Assembly: GCA_027604665.1 (NCBI GenBank)
Contig: JADGIZ010000378.1
Span: 1 to 14,822, forward strand
Source: Polyrhizophydium stewartii
Lineage: Eukaryota; Chytridiomycota; Chytridiomycetes; Rhizophydiales
Length of the DNA: 14,822 nucleotides
Reading direction: 5' to 3'
Positions 7,193 through 14,797 of the stretch are shown piece after piece. The position numbers were made by a program, and so were the translations under genes. Below the pieces are notes generated by a model. That model searched no databases. It worked only from the letters and a program-made list of their open reading frames with translations, and had not been told where the DNA came from. The number at the start of each line of letters is the position of its first letter. Position 1 is the stretch's first letter.

Positions 7193-8728
7193 TCAAGCAG
7201 CAGAGATCAGCTCGCGGGCCAACTCAATGTCGCCATTGTGCCACTTGGTGTCGGGCAGGTGCCAGAGCAGCCACCTCATGACAGCGACTTTGTTGAGTCG
7301 CGTCGCCACTCGCATGACATCCGCCGGCGTGGGGCTGCCCAGCACATCCGGCGAGCCAAACCACTCAATCACGCTGTCCGCCTGCTGCGCGCCGATCTTG
7401 GACACCTTGTGCGCGCGCAGCATGCCGGGAACGCGCTTGCGGAACCACGACAGCAGGTGAAGCTGGCCACTCTTGACTGCGCAAGTGATGTGGTCGGATG
7501 TCAGGCGCACACCCGTGTTGTCAAGCATCCACTCGAGCACGTCGACGTGGCCGCCCTCGATCGCCTTGCGCATGACGGCAACCGTGATGGCCTCTGGCAC
7601 AAGCGAATGGATGCACATGATCACGGCAAGGCGGCCGTGTCGGGCGGCGGCCTGGGCTGCATCGGCAATGACGCCTTCTCTGCGACACTTGTGCAGGAAC
7701 ATGACAATGCTGGCATGGCCGTTCTCGGCCGCCTTGAGCATTGCCTTGCTCGTGCAGCCCTCGGTGCGATTGTTGTGAAGGAACCCGACGATCCAGAGAT
7801 GGCCCCTCTCGGCAGCGAGATCCATGGCGTCGGTCGTGCAGCCTTCGACGCGGCAAGCGTGCAGCCACTCGAGCATGCCAATGCAGTTCTTTTGGGCGGC
7901 CCAGTCCATGGCATCGGTCGTGCAGCCCTCGGTGCGGTTGGCATGCAGCCACTTGACGCAATCAAGCGCGTTGTTGCCGGCCGCCCAATCCATCACCTCT
8001 GCTGTCCATGTGCCGTTTGGCATGCGCTTGGCAAGCCACTTGAGCATCCCAAGATGGCCAAAGCACACAGCAAGCTGGGCATGTTCAGCGTCGAGTGCTG
8101 CGATCCTGCGCTCGTCGACGAGATGCTTGAGCATCGCGATGCTGCCGCAGCGCGCAGCCATATGTGAGAGATGCTGTGCCGCCTTGAAATCAAGCAGGTC
8201 GATCCACCAATTGAGAATCGCAGCTTGGTCGAGGCCGTCCTTGAGAAAGTCGAGGCCGAGTGCCTTGACGCGGACATACATGCTGCGCGTGTGCAGCAGC
8301 CAGAACGGCTCGTCGAGAAGGTTGTCCTTGAACTTCTCGAACGGCAAAATGAGGAGGTCGCCCTGCCAGTCGAGCTCGAAAGCATCGGACACAATTTGGA
8401 TGAACCTCCACCAGTCGAGGTTTTCGATGCGGTTGTTGACAAACTGCGTGAGAGCGCCGGCGTGCGCAAGGATCTTGTTCTGGATTTTGGTGGGCATTCG
8501 ATCCCACTCGTTGGTCGCCGTCGACCGGATGCGAGCAGCCTGGTCGCCGCCACCGGCGAGTCCGCCGAGCAACGGCGACTCGGACTCGCTGGCGAGGCGC
8601 TCGTACAGGTAGTATTTCTGCTCCTGGAGCATCAGGAGCGCGTCCTCGAGGTTATTGAGGCGAGCAACCAGGTCAGCCGGGTCCGCGGCCAGTGCGGCGG
8701 CGAGAGAGCGCTCGGTCCAATAGGTCAT
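7193..8728 (-). CDS. F-box-like/ankyrin-repeat protein, tandem copy B
   Basis: This is the second 511-residue copy, start ATG at 8728, same length and same domain order as copy A. It has the N-terminal helix, an F-box-like NEWDRMPTKIQNKILAHAG, LDWQGDLLILPF, then 28-residue ankyrin-type repeats including CTTDAMD and NRTEGCT motifs. The last 105 or so residues (from SDHITCAVKSG) differ from copy A at only two sites. By contrast residues 211-229 differ at 12 positions, and residues about 276-350 differ at many positions falling in the GHxxxVxFLHxxR part of successive repeats. Both copies appear intact. Target binding and ubiquitin-ligase linkage are inferred from family architecture only. Confidence 0.9.
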   Translation of the reverse strand: MTYWTERSLAAALAADPADLVARLNNLEDALLMLQEQKYYLYERLASESESPLLGGLAGGGDQAARIRSTATNEWDRMPTKIQNKILAHAGALTQFVNNRIENLDWWRFIQIVSDAFELDWQGDLLILPFEKFKDNLLDEPFWLLHTRSMYVRVKALGLDFLKDGLDQAAILNWWIDLLDFKAAQHLSHMAARCGSIAMLKHLVDERRIAALDAEHAQLAVCFGHLGMLKWLAKRMPNGTWTAEVMDWAAGNNALDCVKWLHANRTEGCTTDAMDWAAQKNCIGMLEWLHACRVEGCTTDAMDLAAERGHLWIVGFLHNNRTEGCTSKAMLKAAENGHASIVMFLHKCRREGVIADAAQAAARHGRLAVIMCIHSLVPEAITVAVMRKAIEGGHVDVLEWMLDNTGVRLTSDHITCAVKSGQLHLLSWFRKRVPGMLRAHKVSKIGAQQADSVIEWFGSPDVLGSPTPADVMRVATRLNKVAVMRWLLWHLPDTKWHNGDIELARELISAA

Positions 8729-8794
8729 GCTCAAGGAAAGTGTATTTGGCGGGAGTCGATGCAAAGTCGCCAGTCATCGCAACAAGAAACTTCT

Positions 8795-8807
8795 GGGAAC
8801 GGTTCCC
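8795..8807. promoter_or_regulatory. Perfect palindrome upstream of ankyrin copy B
   Basis: This is the unit-2 copy of GGGAAC-G-GTTCCC, 67 bases upstream of the ATG at 8728, identical to the site upstream of copy A. Confidence 0.4.
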
Positions 8808-8855
8808 ACAACAAACATCGGCGCGGCCATGCGTTCCCCACATGGTGCCTGCCCT

Positions 8856-8873
8856 CGAGACGCTGGCGTCTCG
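8856..8873. promoter_or_regulatory. 8-base-arm inverted repeat upstream of ankyrin copy B
   Basis: This is the unit-2 copy of CGAGACGC-TG-GCGTCTCG. It is unchanged although immediately adjacent bases differ between the units (for example CTCTCTTG versus CACTCTTG just downstream). Confidence 0.35.
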
Positions 8874-9237
8874 CACTCTTGTCCGTTGGGCACGGCCAGT
8901 GCTGAGTGATGCATGCATCGAGTTCACGCCGGCATCAATCTGCCGCGAGGCCGCATCTGGCTCGTGCTTTCGTCGGGAATCGCCGGCATTCTCGGCCTTG
9001 TCCCGCACACCATGCGAGCGCAGCGATGCCTTCTTCAATACCAGCCAGCGCACGCCGTCGGCCGCATCAAGTCAGCACAATCGGTGCTCACCGCATCGCA
9101 GAATGCCTGAAATCCGTGCTCTCACTCAGAATCGATGCCGACATGCCTGGCAGACACGGCCGATTCATTCATGATTGGATCTCCGTCGGCCACCTCGCCC
9201 CTTGCCCGACATGAGCCATCCTGCTCATTTGATTGGG
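8874..9237. other. Distal upstream region of ankyrin copy B
   Basis: This is the unit-2 counterpart of 6683-7046. No convincing gene, TATA box or RNA is visible. Reading frames here match those in unit 1 and are best explained by the duplication. Confidence 0.5.
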
Positions 9238-9596
9238 CATGAATGGCCTCTGGACGGCCCGCTCTGCGCTGCGCATCCCGTTGCTGCTTGTCAACCACCC
9301 GTTCGCCGCCGACCGTTGCATCCAGTGCGACGGCGGCATCGACAATGTGCATCCACTCGCACACCTCGTTCTCGTCGGCGTCTCGGTCAAAGCCGCTCGA
9401 CGACAGGCAGGCCTCAACCCGCCCATTGACACGGCCAAGGAGCAGGACCCCCGGCCAACGACGACACCATTCTCACTCGGCTCCTCGACGAAGCGTCACA
9501 GGGCGAAGCGGCAGCCGGGCAGGCCTGGCTCGGGGAGATCGATGGATGCCATCGACCGAGCCGCATGCCAGCACTCATCAATGTGCATCCGACGGT
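9238..9596 (+). pseudogene. Coding-like fragment with CxxC-H-H motif, frameshifted
   Basis: After the third copy of the 35-base boundary sequence the plus strand reads MNGLWTARSALRIPLLLVNH..., then CIQCDGGIDNVHPLAH at 9317-9364. That is a CxxC...HxxxH arrangement reminiscent of the zinc-binding tail of LINE-type reverse transcriptases. Near 9445 the plausible coding moves to another frame (NDDTILTRLLDEASQGEAAA...WLGEIDGC) and runs towards the end of the minus-strand gene at 9597. With no long intact frame it looks like a decayed remnant. The retroelement link is a weak guess; an unrelated gene fragment or chance is possible. Otherwise this stretch is 3' flank of the next minus-strand gene. 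Confidence 0.25.
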
Positions 9597-11024
9597 TCAC
9601 ATCTGCAAGCACTGCATGCTCGCGCGGCCAGCTCCGCGTTGCCGCATGTGTGCATCCACCAGCGCGCGGATCTGCGCTCGGCGTTCTGGCGGCGCCGCAG
9701 CCGATGCCGCCGCGACCGCAGCTGTGTCAATGCCTCCCGGCCTTTCGTCGTCGCCACCGCCGGCGTCGTTGCCCTTGAGCACGAGGGCGATCATCTCAAC
9801 GTGCCCGAGCGCCGCTGCTGCCTCGATCAGCTGCTGACCGATGCTGCCTGGGTGGCGGATGTGGAGCCACTCGACGAGAGCCAGGTCGCCGCGCTCGACG
9901 GCCAGCCGCGCGGCGAGCGGCGCGCAGCGCGCATCGTGGGCGATCATGGCGGCGAGCGCGGCCACGCAGCCGCCGCGAACGGCAGCCGCCACGTCGTCGT
10001 CGGCGAGGGCGACGCTGCGCTGGCGCAGCAGCCAGCGCACGGCGGCGCCGTGGTCGCCCGCGACCGCGCCGGCGAGCATGTCGCTCGACGCCGCGATGCC
10101 GAACACATCGCAGGCCCACGCTGCGCCGGCGGCGTCGCCGCGCGCCAGCATCGCGGCGAGCGCGGGCTGCGGCTGCGGGGCGATGCCGCGGGCGAGCAGC
10201 CAGCGCAGCGCACGGGCGTCGCCGACGGCGGCGGGCTGCGGGCCGCCGAGCGCGGCAGCGACGGCGGCCGGGAAGCGGGCGGCGAGCGCGTCCAGCACGG
10301 CGACGCGGCCGGCGGCGGCGGCGAGCAGCACCGTCGAGCGCGTGCAGCGGGCGGCGGCGTGGGCCGCGAGCCACGCGGCGACGTGCGCGTGGCCCTCGTG
10401 CGCCGCGGCGTCCATGGCCGCCTGCGTCACGGCCGCCGGCCGCCGCGCGTGCAGCCACGCAACCACGGCCAGGTGCCCGCCGGCCGCCGCCGCGACCGCC
10501 GCGCTCGGCGTCACCGCCGCGCCGCGCTCGTCCACCAGGTGCTCCAGCAGCCACAGCGCGCCGGCCGCCGCCGCGACCGAGCACAGCACCTCGAGCCGCG
10601 CGCTGCTGCCGGCGCTGCCGCCGCCGCCCGTGTCGCCCGTGTCGACCAGGTCCGCCCACCCGCGCGCGACGGCCACCCGCTGCAGGATCCAGTGCGAGGC
10701 GACTCCGGCCGCCGCTGCCCGCGCCAGCATCCCGCGGCTGCCGATCGCCAGCATGCACTCGCTCGAGCCCGACACCGCCGGCAGCGAGCGCAGGTCGCCG
10801 CCCCACTCGCTCGCCAGCGCCTCGGCCCACACCTGCTGCCGCACCGGCGGCGTCAGCTCGGCCGCCAGCAGCCGCCCGTGCACGAACTGCGTCAGCGGGC
10901 CGGCCGCCGCAACCACCATGTCCACGAGCTCGCGCGGCAGCCGGTCCCAGTGCGAGCCCCCGTGCGCGGTGATGCCGCTGCTGCCGCTGCTGCCGCCAGG
11001 CGCGGGCCGCCGGCTCGTCCACAT
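9597..11024 (-). CDS. Ala-rich F-box-like/ankyrin-repeat protein, diverged paralog C
   Basis: This is an intronless 475-residue frame from ATG at 11024 to TGA at 9597-9599. A Gly/Ser-rich N-terminus precedes SHWDRLPRELVDMVVAAAG (24-42), the same F-box-like element as its neighbours, and SEWGGDLRSLP (72-82) replaces DWQGDL. Ankyrin-type repeats follow (AAAGGHLAVVAWLHARRP, AAHEGHAHVAAWLAAH, AVERGDLALVEWLHIRHP, AAALGHVEMIALVL). The tail is low-complexity and Ala/Arg-rich. The gene is far richer in GC and Ala than copies A and B and lacks their NRTEGCT motifs, so it is an older paralog. The high GC content produces long antisense ORFs that are not genes. Function as a substrate adaptor is inferred. 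Confidence 0.85.
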   Translation of the reverse strand: MWTSRRPAPGGSSGSSGITAHGGSHWDRLPRELVDMVVAAAGPLTQFVHGRLLAAELTPPVRQQVWAEALASEWGGDLRSLPAVSGSSECMLAIGSRGMLARAAAAGVASHWILQRVAVARGWADLVDTGDTGGGGSAGSSARLEVLCSVAAAAGALWLLEHLVDERGAAVTPSAAVAAAAGGHLAVVAWLHARRPAAVTQAAMDAAAHEGHAHVAAWLAAHAAARCTRSTVLLAAAAGRVAVLDALAARFPAAVAAALGGPQPAAVGDARALRWLLARGIAPQPQPALAAMLARGDAAGAAWACDVFGIAASSDMLAGAVAGDHGAAVRWLLRQRSVALADDDVAAAVRGGCVAALAAMIAHDARCAPLAARLAVERGDLALVEWLHIRHPGSIGQQLIEAAAALGHVEMIALVLKGNDAGGGDDERPGGIDTAAVAAASAAAPPERRAQIRALVDAHMRQRGAGRASMQCLQM

Positions 11025-11423
11025 GCGGCAGCGTGTCGGTTGTCGTTGGGCGGCGGCGGCTCGGTGCTGCCTCCTCGAGCTGCCTGGAGTCGCGGAAAGT
11101 GGTTCGAGGCAGCCCGGCTCGCTGATGCCTGTCCTCTCCCACCCACATCAGGCACCACACAGCGCTCACCGCAACACCTGCGGCATGCTCTCGCAGGCGG
11201 TTGTCGAGGCCAAGAGGCGTTTATATAACCTGCAAACGAGGGAGGCGAGCCAAGGGCTTGGGAATCAGTGAGGCATTCGAGTTCAAACTCGAGCAGTGGT
11301 TGAGGTCGAGTGGTGCTCGCACAAGAGCGAGCGACGCAGAGGAAGACTGCATGCGTTTGGCGAGAGAAAGAGAGAGATGTGCAGTACGAGGTTGGGCCGG
11401 CTTGTGACTGCGGCCGTGTCTTG
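11025..11423. other. Intergenic region between paralogs C and D
   Basis: This contains the promoter of the gene starting at 11024 and the 3' flank of the gene ending at 11424. Two short hairpin-capable repeats are visible: CGAGTT-CA-AACTCG at about 11278-11291 and GCTCGC-ACAAGA-GCGAGC at about 11313-11330. Both could act in 3'-end formation of the minus-strand transcript. No tRNA cloverleaf can be drawn around the first, although its loop resembles a B box. Confidence 0.45.
11219..11228 (-). promoter_or_regulatory. TATA-box candidate for paralog C
   Basis: On the minus strand this reads GTTATATAAA, a good TATA match in otherwise GC-rich DNA. It lies about 195-205 bases upstream of the ATG at 11024, which would imply a 5' leader of roughly 165 bases. 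Confidence 0.4.
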
Positions 11424-12683
11424 TCAGCGACGGGTTGTGGTGCCGACAGTGGGATATCGCGCGCCGAGCCAGCCGACAATGCTGCTCCCGGTCTCGGCGG
11501 CGTGTGCGGCGATCACGGCAAGCATCGAGGAGTCGTGCAAGATCAATGCTTTGAGTGCGTCCAGCGACTTGAGCCGGACCGCGGCGGCGATGGAGTCATG
11601 CGAGACGGCGATGCCGCGTTGGGCGAGTATCCACCGCACGAGTGCGCCGTGGTTGAACGAGCATGCCTCGACCAAGACGTCCTGTGCGACCGGCAGGCAG
11701 AATGCGCCGCAGAGCCACTCGACCGACTCGGCCGCGCCGTCCTTGACCAGCGCTCGCACCGAGTCCTGCGATGCCGCGAGCATGCCCCGCGCATGCAGCC
11801 ACTTGAGAACCCGCACGTCGCGGCCAGCGGCCGCCGCATCGATCGTGCCCGCATCGCGCAGCAGATGCGGCCGCGTGCTGGCCAGGTGCTGCAGCACGTG
11901 CAAGCGGCCGCCTCGCGCAGCTTTGGCAACGGCATCCGCGGTGCATTGCACGCCCATGTGCTGCTCGAGCCACCCGAGGGCATGGACGTGGCCGTTGCCC
12001 GCGGCGTCGTCGGCGGCGCCGCGCGAGCACTTGGCGCCGAAGCGGCCATGCAGCCACTCGGCCACGCCAACGTGGCCGTTGGCGGCGGCGCAGTCGACCA
12101 GGTAGGCGCCGCAGTGCTTGGCGGGCATGCGCTCGCAGACAAACCGCACGGTGTCGGCATGCCCGGCCATCGCCGCCATCGAGGCGTGCATCCAGTCGAC
12201 TTGCGCCGTCTTGCGGACGTCGACGAGCTCCGCGAGCAGCCACACGGCGCCTTCGCGCGCGGCGGCCTCGGCCAGTCGCTCGGGCTTGGCGTGGTCGAGC
12301 TCGTCGGTCCAGCCGTTGCGGATGGCGACGCGGCCGAGCGTCTGGGCGTCCGCGATGCCCGCCGCTCGGATGCGTGCCAGCATCGCCCTTGATCGCACGG
12401 ACGTGAAGCACGCCGAGAGCCCAAACGGGCTCGGCAGCGACTTGAGGTCGCCCTGCCAGTCGCACTCAAAGACGTCCCGCCAGAGCTCGTCCTGCTGCGC
12501 CATGCTGAGCGACTGCAGCTCCGCGGGCAGCACGACGCCGGCCGCGAACTTGGTGAGCGTGCCGGCGGCCTCGAGGACCATGTGCCTGAGCTCGGCGGGC
12601 ATGCGGTCCCAGTGCGATGCGCCGGGCGGCAGCGCGGCGGCGGCCGCCGCCTCCAAGCCAAGGAGCGACAGCGTGTGTCCCAT
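11424..12683 (-). CDS. F-box-like/ankyrin-repeat protein, diverged paralog D
   Basis: This is an intronless 419-residue frame. I chose ATG at 12683 (MGHTLSLLGLE) because the frame further upstream opens only with GTG. SHWDRMPAELRHMVLEAAGTLTKF (23-46) is the F-box-like element and CDWQGDLKSLP (74-84) the shared motif. Ankyrin-type repeats follow (AAANGHVGVAEWLHGRFG, AAGNGHVHALGWLEQHMG, AARGGRLHVLQHLASTRP, VRVLKWLHARG, ESVEWLCGAF). It is closer in architecture to paralog C than to the tandem pair, but keeps the DWQGDL form found in A and B. It is encoded in the same direction as A, B and C. Expected role: adaptor or scaffold through repeat-mediated binding (inference). Confidence 0.87.
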   Translation of the reverse strand: MGHTLSLLGLEAAAAAALPPGASHWDRMPAELRHMVLEAAGTLTKFAAGVVLPAELQSLSMAQQDELWRDVFECDWQGDLKSLPSPFGLSACFTSVRSRAMLARIRAAGIADAQTLGRVAIRNGWTDELDHAKPERLAEAAAREGAVWLLAELVDVRKTAQVDWMHASMAAMAGHADTVRFVCERMPAKHCGAYLVDCAAANGHVGVAEWLHGRFGAKCSRGAADDAAGNGHVHALGWLEQHMGVQCTADAVAKAARGGRLHVLQHLASTRPHLLRDAGTIDAAAAGRDVRVLKWLHARGMLAASQDSVRALVKDGAAESVEWLCGAFCLPVAQDVLVEACSFNHGALVRWILAQRGIAVSHDSIAAAVRLKSLDALKALILHDSSMLAVIAAHAAETGSSIVGWLGARYPTVGTTTRR

Positions 12684-13073
12684 TCCCGCGGAGCGGGGAA
12701 CGTGCGGCGTCGCGGTTTTTATTTCGGCCCGCCGGCACACAGCCGGTAAGAAGGAGCCATGCTGGCAGGGCTCCGTCTTTCAGGGACTGTGACGAGTCAG
12801 CCACCCGCCGCTTGGCCACTGATGCGGCCCCTGCCCGCGACAGCCGGGCCTGGCTGGGCGTCTGGCGCAGTCAGATCTCGCCGAGGCACTGCTTGGCAAC
12901 GGCCGCCCTGTGTCGGTGAGTGCTGCCCGCTCGCCGGTGCACTCCCTCCCCGCGCACACCGCATGCTTGCACGGCACTGGCCGAGTGCGCCATCCTGGCC
13001 GGCTGCCGACGTTATCCCAAAAAGCCGCCGTCTCACACTGGCAGAGGCTTCATTCACATCATCAACGCACTTG
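12684..13073. other. Intergenic region between paralog D and the membrane-protein gene
   Basis: This holds the promoter of the gene starting at 12683 and the 3' flank of the gene ending at 13074. Apart from the A-rich element described separately I see no RNA gene or credible coding sequence. Confidence 0.5.
12716..12724 (-). promoter_or_regulatory. A-rich TATA-like element for paralog D
   Basis: On the minus strand this reads AAATAAAAA, 33-41 bases upstream of the ATG at 12683, an isolated AT-rich patch in very GC-rich DNA. Between it and the ATG is an imperfect TTCCCGC/GCGGGGAA inverted repeat. If it is the TATA box, the 5' leader is very short. Confidence 0.35.
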
Positions 13074-14255
13074 TCAGAGCCCGCCCTGGTGGGACTCGCC
13101 CAGAGGCGCCTTGGACTGCCTGGCCAGGCGAGACAGGACCATCAGCAGCCGCCGGCAGAGAGTCTCGACTCCGTCGTCGCCGTGGCCTGGGCGGACGCCG
13201 GCGCTGGCGGGCGGCGAGGCGGCAGTGCTGCGTGCCCTGCGCTGGGAATGCACCGAGGTCCAGCGCGGACGGGTCTCGCGGCGGGTCGGCCTGGCCTTGC
13301 GCCTTGCGCCAGGCAGGTAGTGGGTCCAGATGGCGTGCGCAGGCGGCACGAACCGCGGCGCCGGTCCGGCAGCGAGCGGCACCTCGGACAGGGCTCCCAG
13401 CGCCGCCGCGGCCGCCGAGAAGCTCGCGCTTGTCGACGCCGCCGCCGACGCCGCTGCATCCGCGGCCGCGGCCAGCCTGCGCCAGAGCCGGTCGAGCCTG
13501 CGGCGGCAGGTGCCGAGCGGCGCAGGCTCTGCGCGGGCCGCCGGCTTGGCGAGGCGGAACCCGAAGCCCGCGCCAGTGTCGACGGGGAACACCAGATCGC
13601 ACCCGACGGTCGAGATCAGCGACGCCGTGTCGGTCGCGCACGAGCTTGCGTCGACCCGCGGCTCGACCACGGCCGTCAGGTGCGCAGAGGACTGGGAATC
13701 GTCGCTGTCGGCCTCGGCGCAGTCGGCGTCGTCCAGGCGCGGCGTCGGCGGCAGCGGCGGCAGGCGTTTGGTCATGAGTCCGACCGCCAGCAGGTGGAGC
13801 ACAACGACTCCCACGACTGCCGCCGGCAGCGGGACGTTGAAGGTCGGCAGCTGCGCAGTGAGCTCCAGGGCGGCTGCGCATCCGCCGTCAGCTCAAGCCG
13901 ACCGTGCCATGAGGCGGCGAGGCCACGACGCACCTTGGACGAGACCGCCGTCCGGCACCAGCATCCGGTTCAGCCGGTTCAGCCCAGCCAGCACGACGGG
14001 CGTGGTGGCGACAGCCAGCGGCTCAGAGTCGTCGAGCACGGCTGCGCCGCAAAGCGGGCGAGACGGCGCCAGCACCGGCTGCAGCACCACGGCGGCCGGC
14101 GGCGCGGTGGCCAGGGCCGCGGAGCTGGCGAGCGTGGGCGTGGGCCGGTCGACGGCGCACGGCACGGGCGGGAGCGTCGAGTCGGCCAGCGGCTGGACGA
14201 GCACGCCGAAAGCAACGACAAGGCCCCTACGGAACGCCTTGGCCGAGGGAATCAT
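13074..14255 (-). CDS. Predicted single-pass membrane protein, two exons
   Basis: Exons are 14255-13934 and 13873-13074. The intron is 60 bases, with donor GTGCGT after CAAG, a CTGAC branch-like site and acceptor GCGCAG. The split Ala codon restores phase and gives 373 residues. The N-terminus, MIPSAKAFRRGLVVAFGVLVQ, has the basic-then-hydrophobic form of a signal peptide or anchor. Residues 26-120 are Pro/Ala/Leu-rich. Residues about 121-141 (VPLPAAVVGVVVLHLLAVGLM), followed by TKR, look like a transmembrane segment with a cytosolic side after it. Then come an acidic Ser/Asp segment, an Ala/Ser-rich helix and an Arg-rich C-terminus. The transmembrane segment spans codons just after the splice junction, which supports the intron. 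I recognise no family. The distal C-terminus (after about residue 300) reads poorly and could contain another splice. Confidence 0.58.
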
Positions 14256-14596
14256 GGCGCGCGGCAGTGCGTCTGCTGCGGCCGGCGCGCAGGGGGGGGG
14301 GCGGAGAAGGCGGGTGTGCCGGCCGTGAGCACGGGGAAGTCGGGCGGAGGCAGCCGGGGCATTTTTGATGGCGGTCGGAGTTGGCTTGGCGGAGTGTCGG
14401 AGCATGCGGCTGACGTGGTGCGCGGCGCGGGGCCTCAGCGAGATGCGCACATGGCCGCAACAGTCGTGCGCATCATGCGTGGGTCTGGGCTGTGCGTGCA
14501 GCCAGCGCAGTGCCCGCAAACAGCGCGGACACGTTCACCATGCTTGCTTTGTGCGGCGCGGATTCCAGTAGCGGGTCGGCGCCGCGACGAACGTGC
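14256..14596. other. Upstream region of the membrane-protein gene
   Basis: This is the space between the minus-strand ATG at 14255 and the plus-strand tRNA. It contains a run of ten G residues at 14292-14301, which could be in the 5' leader and is error-prone in sequencing. No TATA box or further exon can be defended. Confidence 0.5.
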
Positions 14597-14669
14597 GGTT
14601 CCATAGTGTAGCTGGTCATCACACAAGACTCTGAATCTTGAAACCCGAGTTCGAATCTCGGTGGGACCT
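14597..14669 (+). tRNA. tRNA-Gln (anticodon CTG)
   Basis: A full cloverleaf can be drawn. The acceptor GGTTCCA (14597-14603) pairs with TGGGACC (14662-14668) with one T-G wobble. A D arm with GTAGCTGGTCA follows. The anticodon stem is CAAGA/TCTTG around loop CTCTGAA with anticodon CTG at 14631-14633. The T stem is CCGAG/CTCGG with loop TTCGAAT. The discriminator is T, no CCA is encoded and no intron is present. It decodes CAG. The first run of four T residues downstream is at 14689-14692, a plausible RNA polymerase III terminator. Confidence 0.97.
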
Positions 14670-14688
14670 CTTTATTGCCCCGCTGGCC

Positions 14689-14692
14689 TTTT
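14689..14692 (+). terminator. Pol III terminator candidate for tRNA-Gln
   Basis: TTTT lies 20 bases after the tRNA, inside the inverted repeat GGCC-TTTT-GGCC. A shorter TTT occurs at 14671-14673. Fungal Pol III usually needs longer T runs, so termination here may be inefficient. Confidence 0.35.
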
Positions 14693-14797
14693 GGCCAACC
14701 TCGACCCGCTCGAATCTGCCGCAAAAGTCGCTCGCGCTCGAGTCTGCGCCGGTGCGGCTCGGTTGGCTTCCGCCGGCGTGCATTCGGGGCCTCAAAA

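Larger units (their letters stand above)
7047..9237. repeat. Tandem duplication, unit 2 (2191 bases)
   Basis: Unit 2 lies directly head-to-tail with unit 1 and contains the second ankyrin gene (7193-8728). Its boundary sequence is at 7047-7081, and the same 35-base block recurs once more at 9238-9272. Similarity to the unit start is lost after about 9272. The flanking non-coding parts of the two units differ at only scattered positions, which indicates a fairly recent duplication. Confidence 0.92.

Noticed and set aside
9243..11271. Long plus-strand ORFs (661 and 476 codons) opposite paralog C
   Set aside because: They are antisense shadows created by the extreme GC content and Ala-rich codons. 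The minus-strand frame shares the WDR/GDL signature and ankyrin repeats with its neighbours; the plus-strand translations are Arg/Ala/Gly low complexity.
11270..11295. B-box-like hairpin CGAGTTCAAACTCG
   Set aside because: The loop has six rather than seven bases and no cloverleaf or A box can be built around it. It is kept only as a hairpin in a 3' flank.
12759..14606. Plus-strand ORF of 615 codons
   Set aside because: Composition is Arg/Gly/Ala low complexity with no domain. The minus strand offers a phase-consistent intron and two plausible hydrophobic segments.
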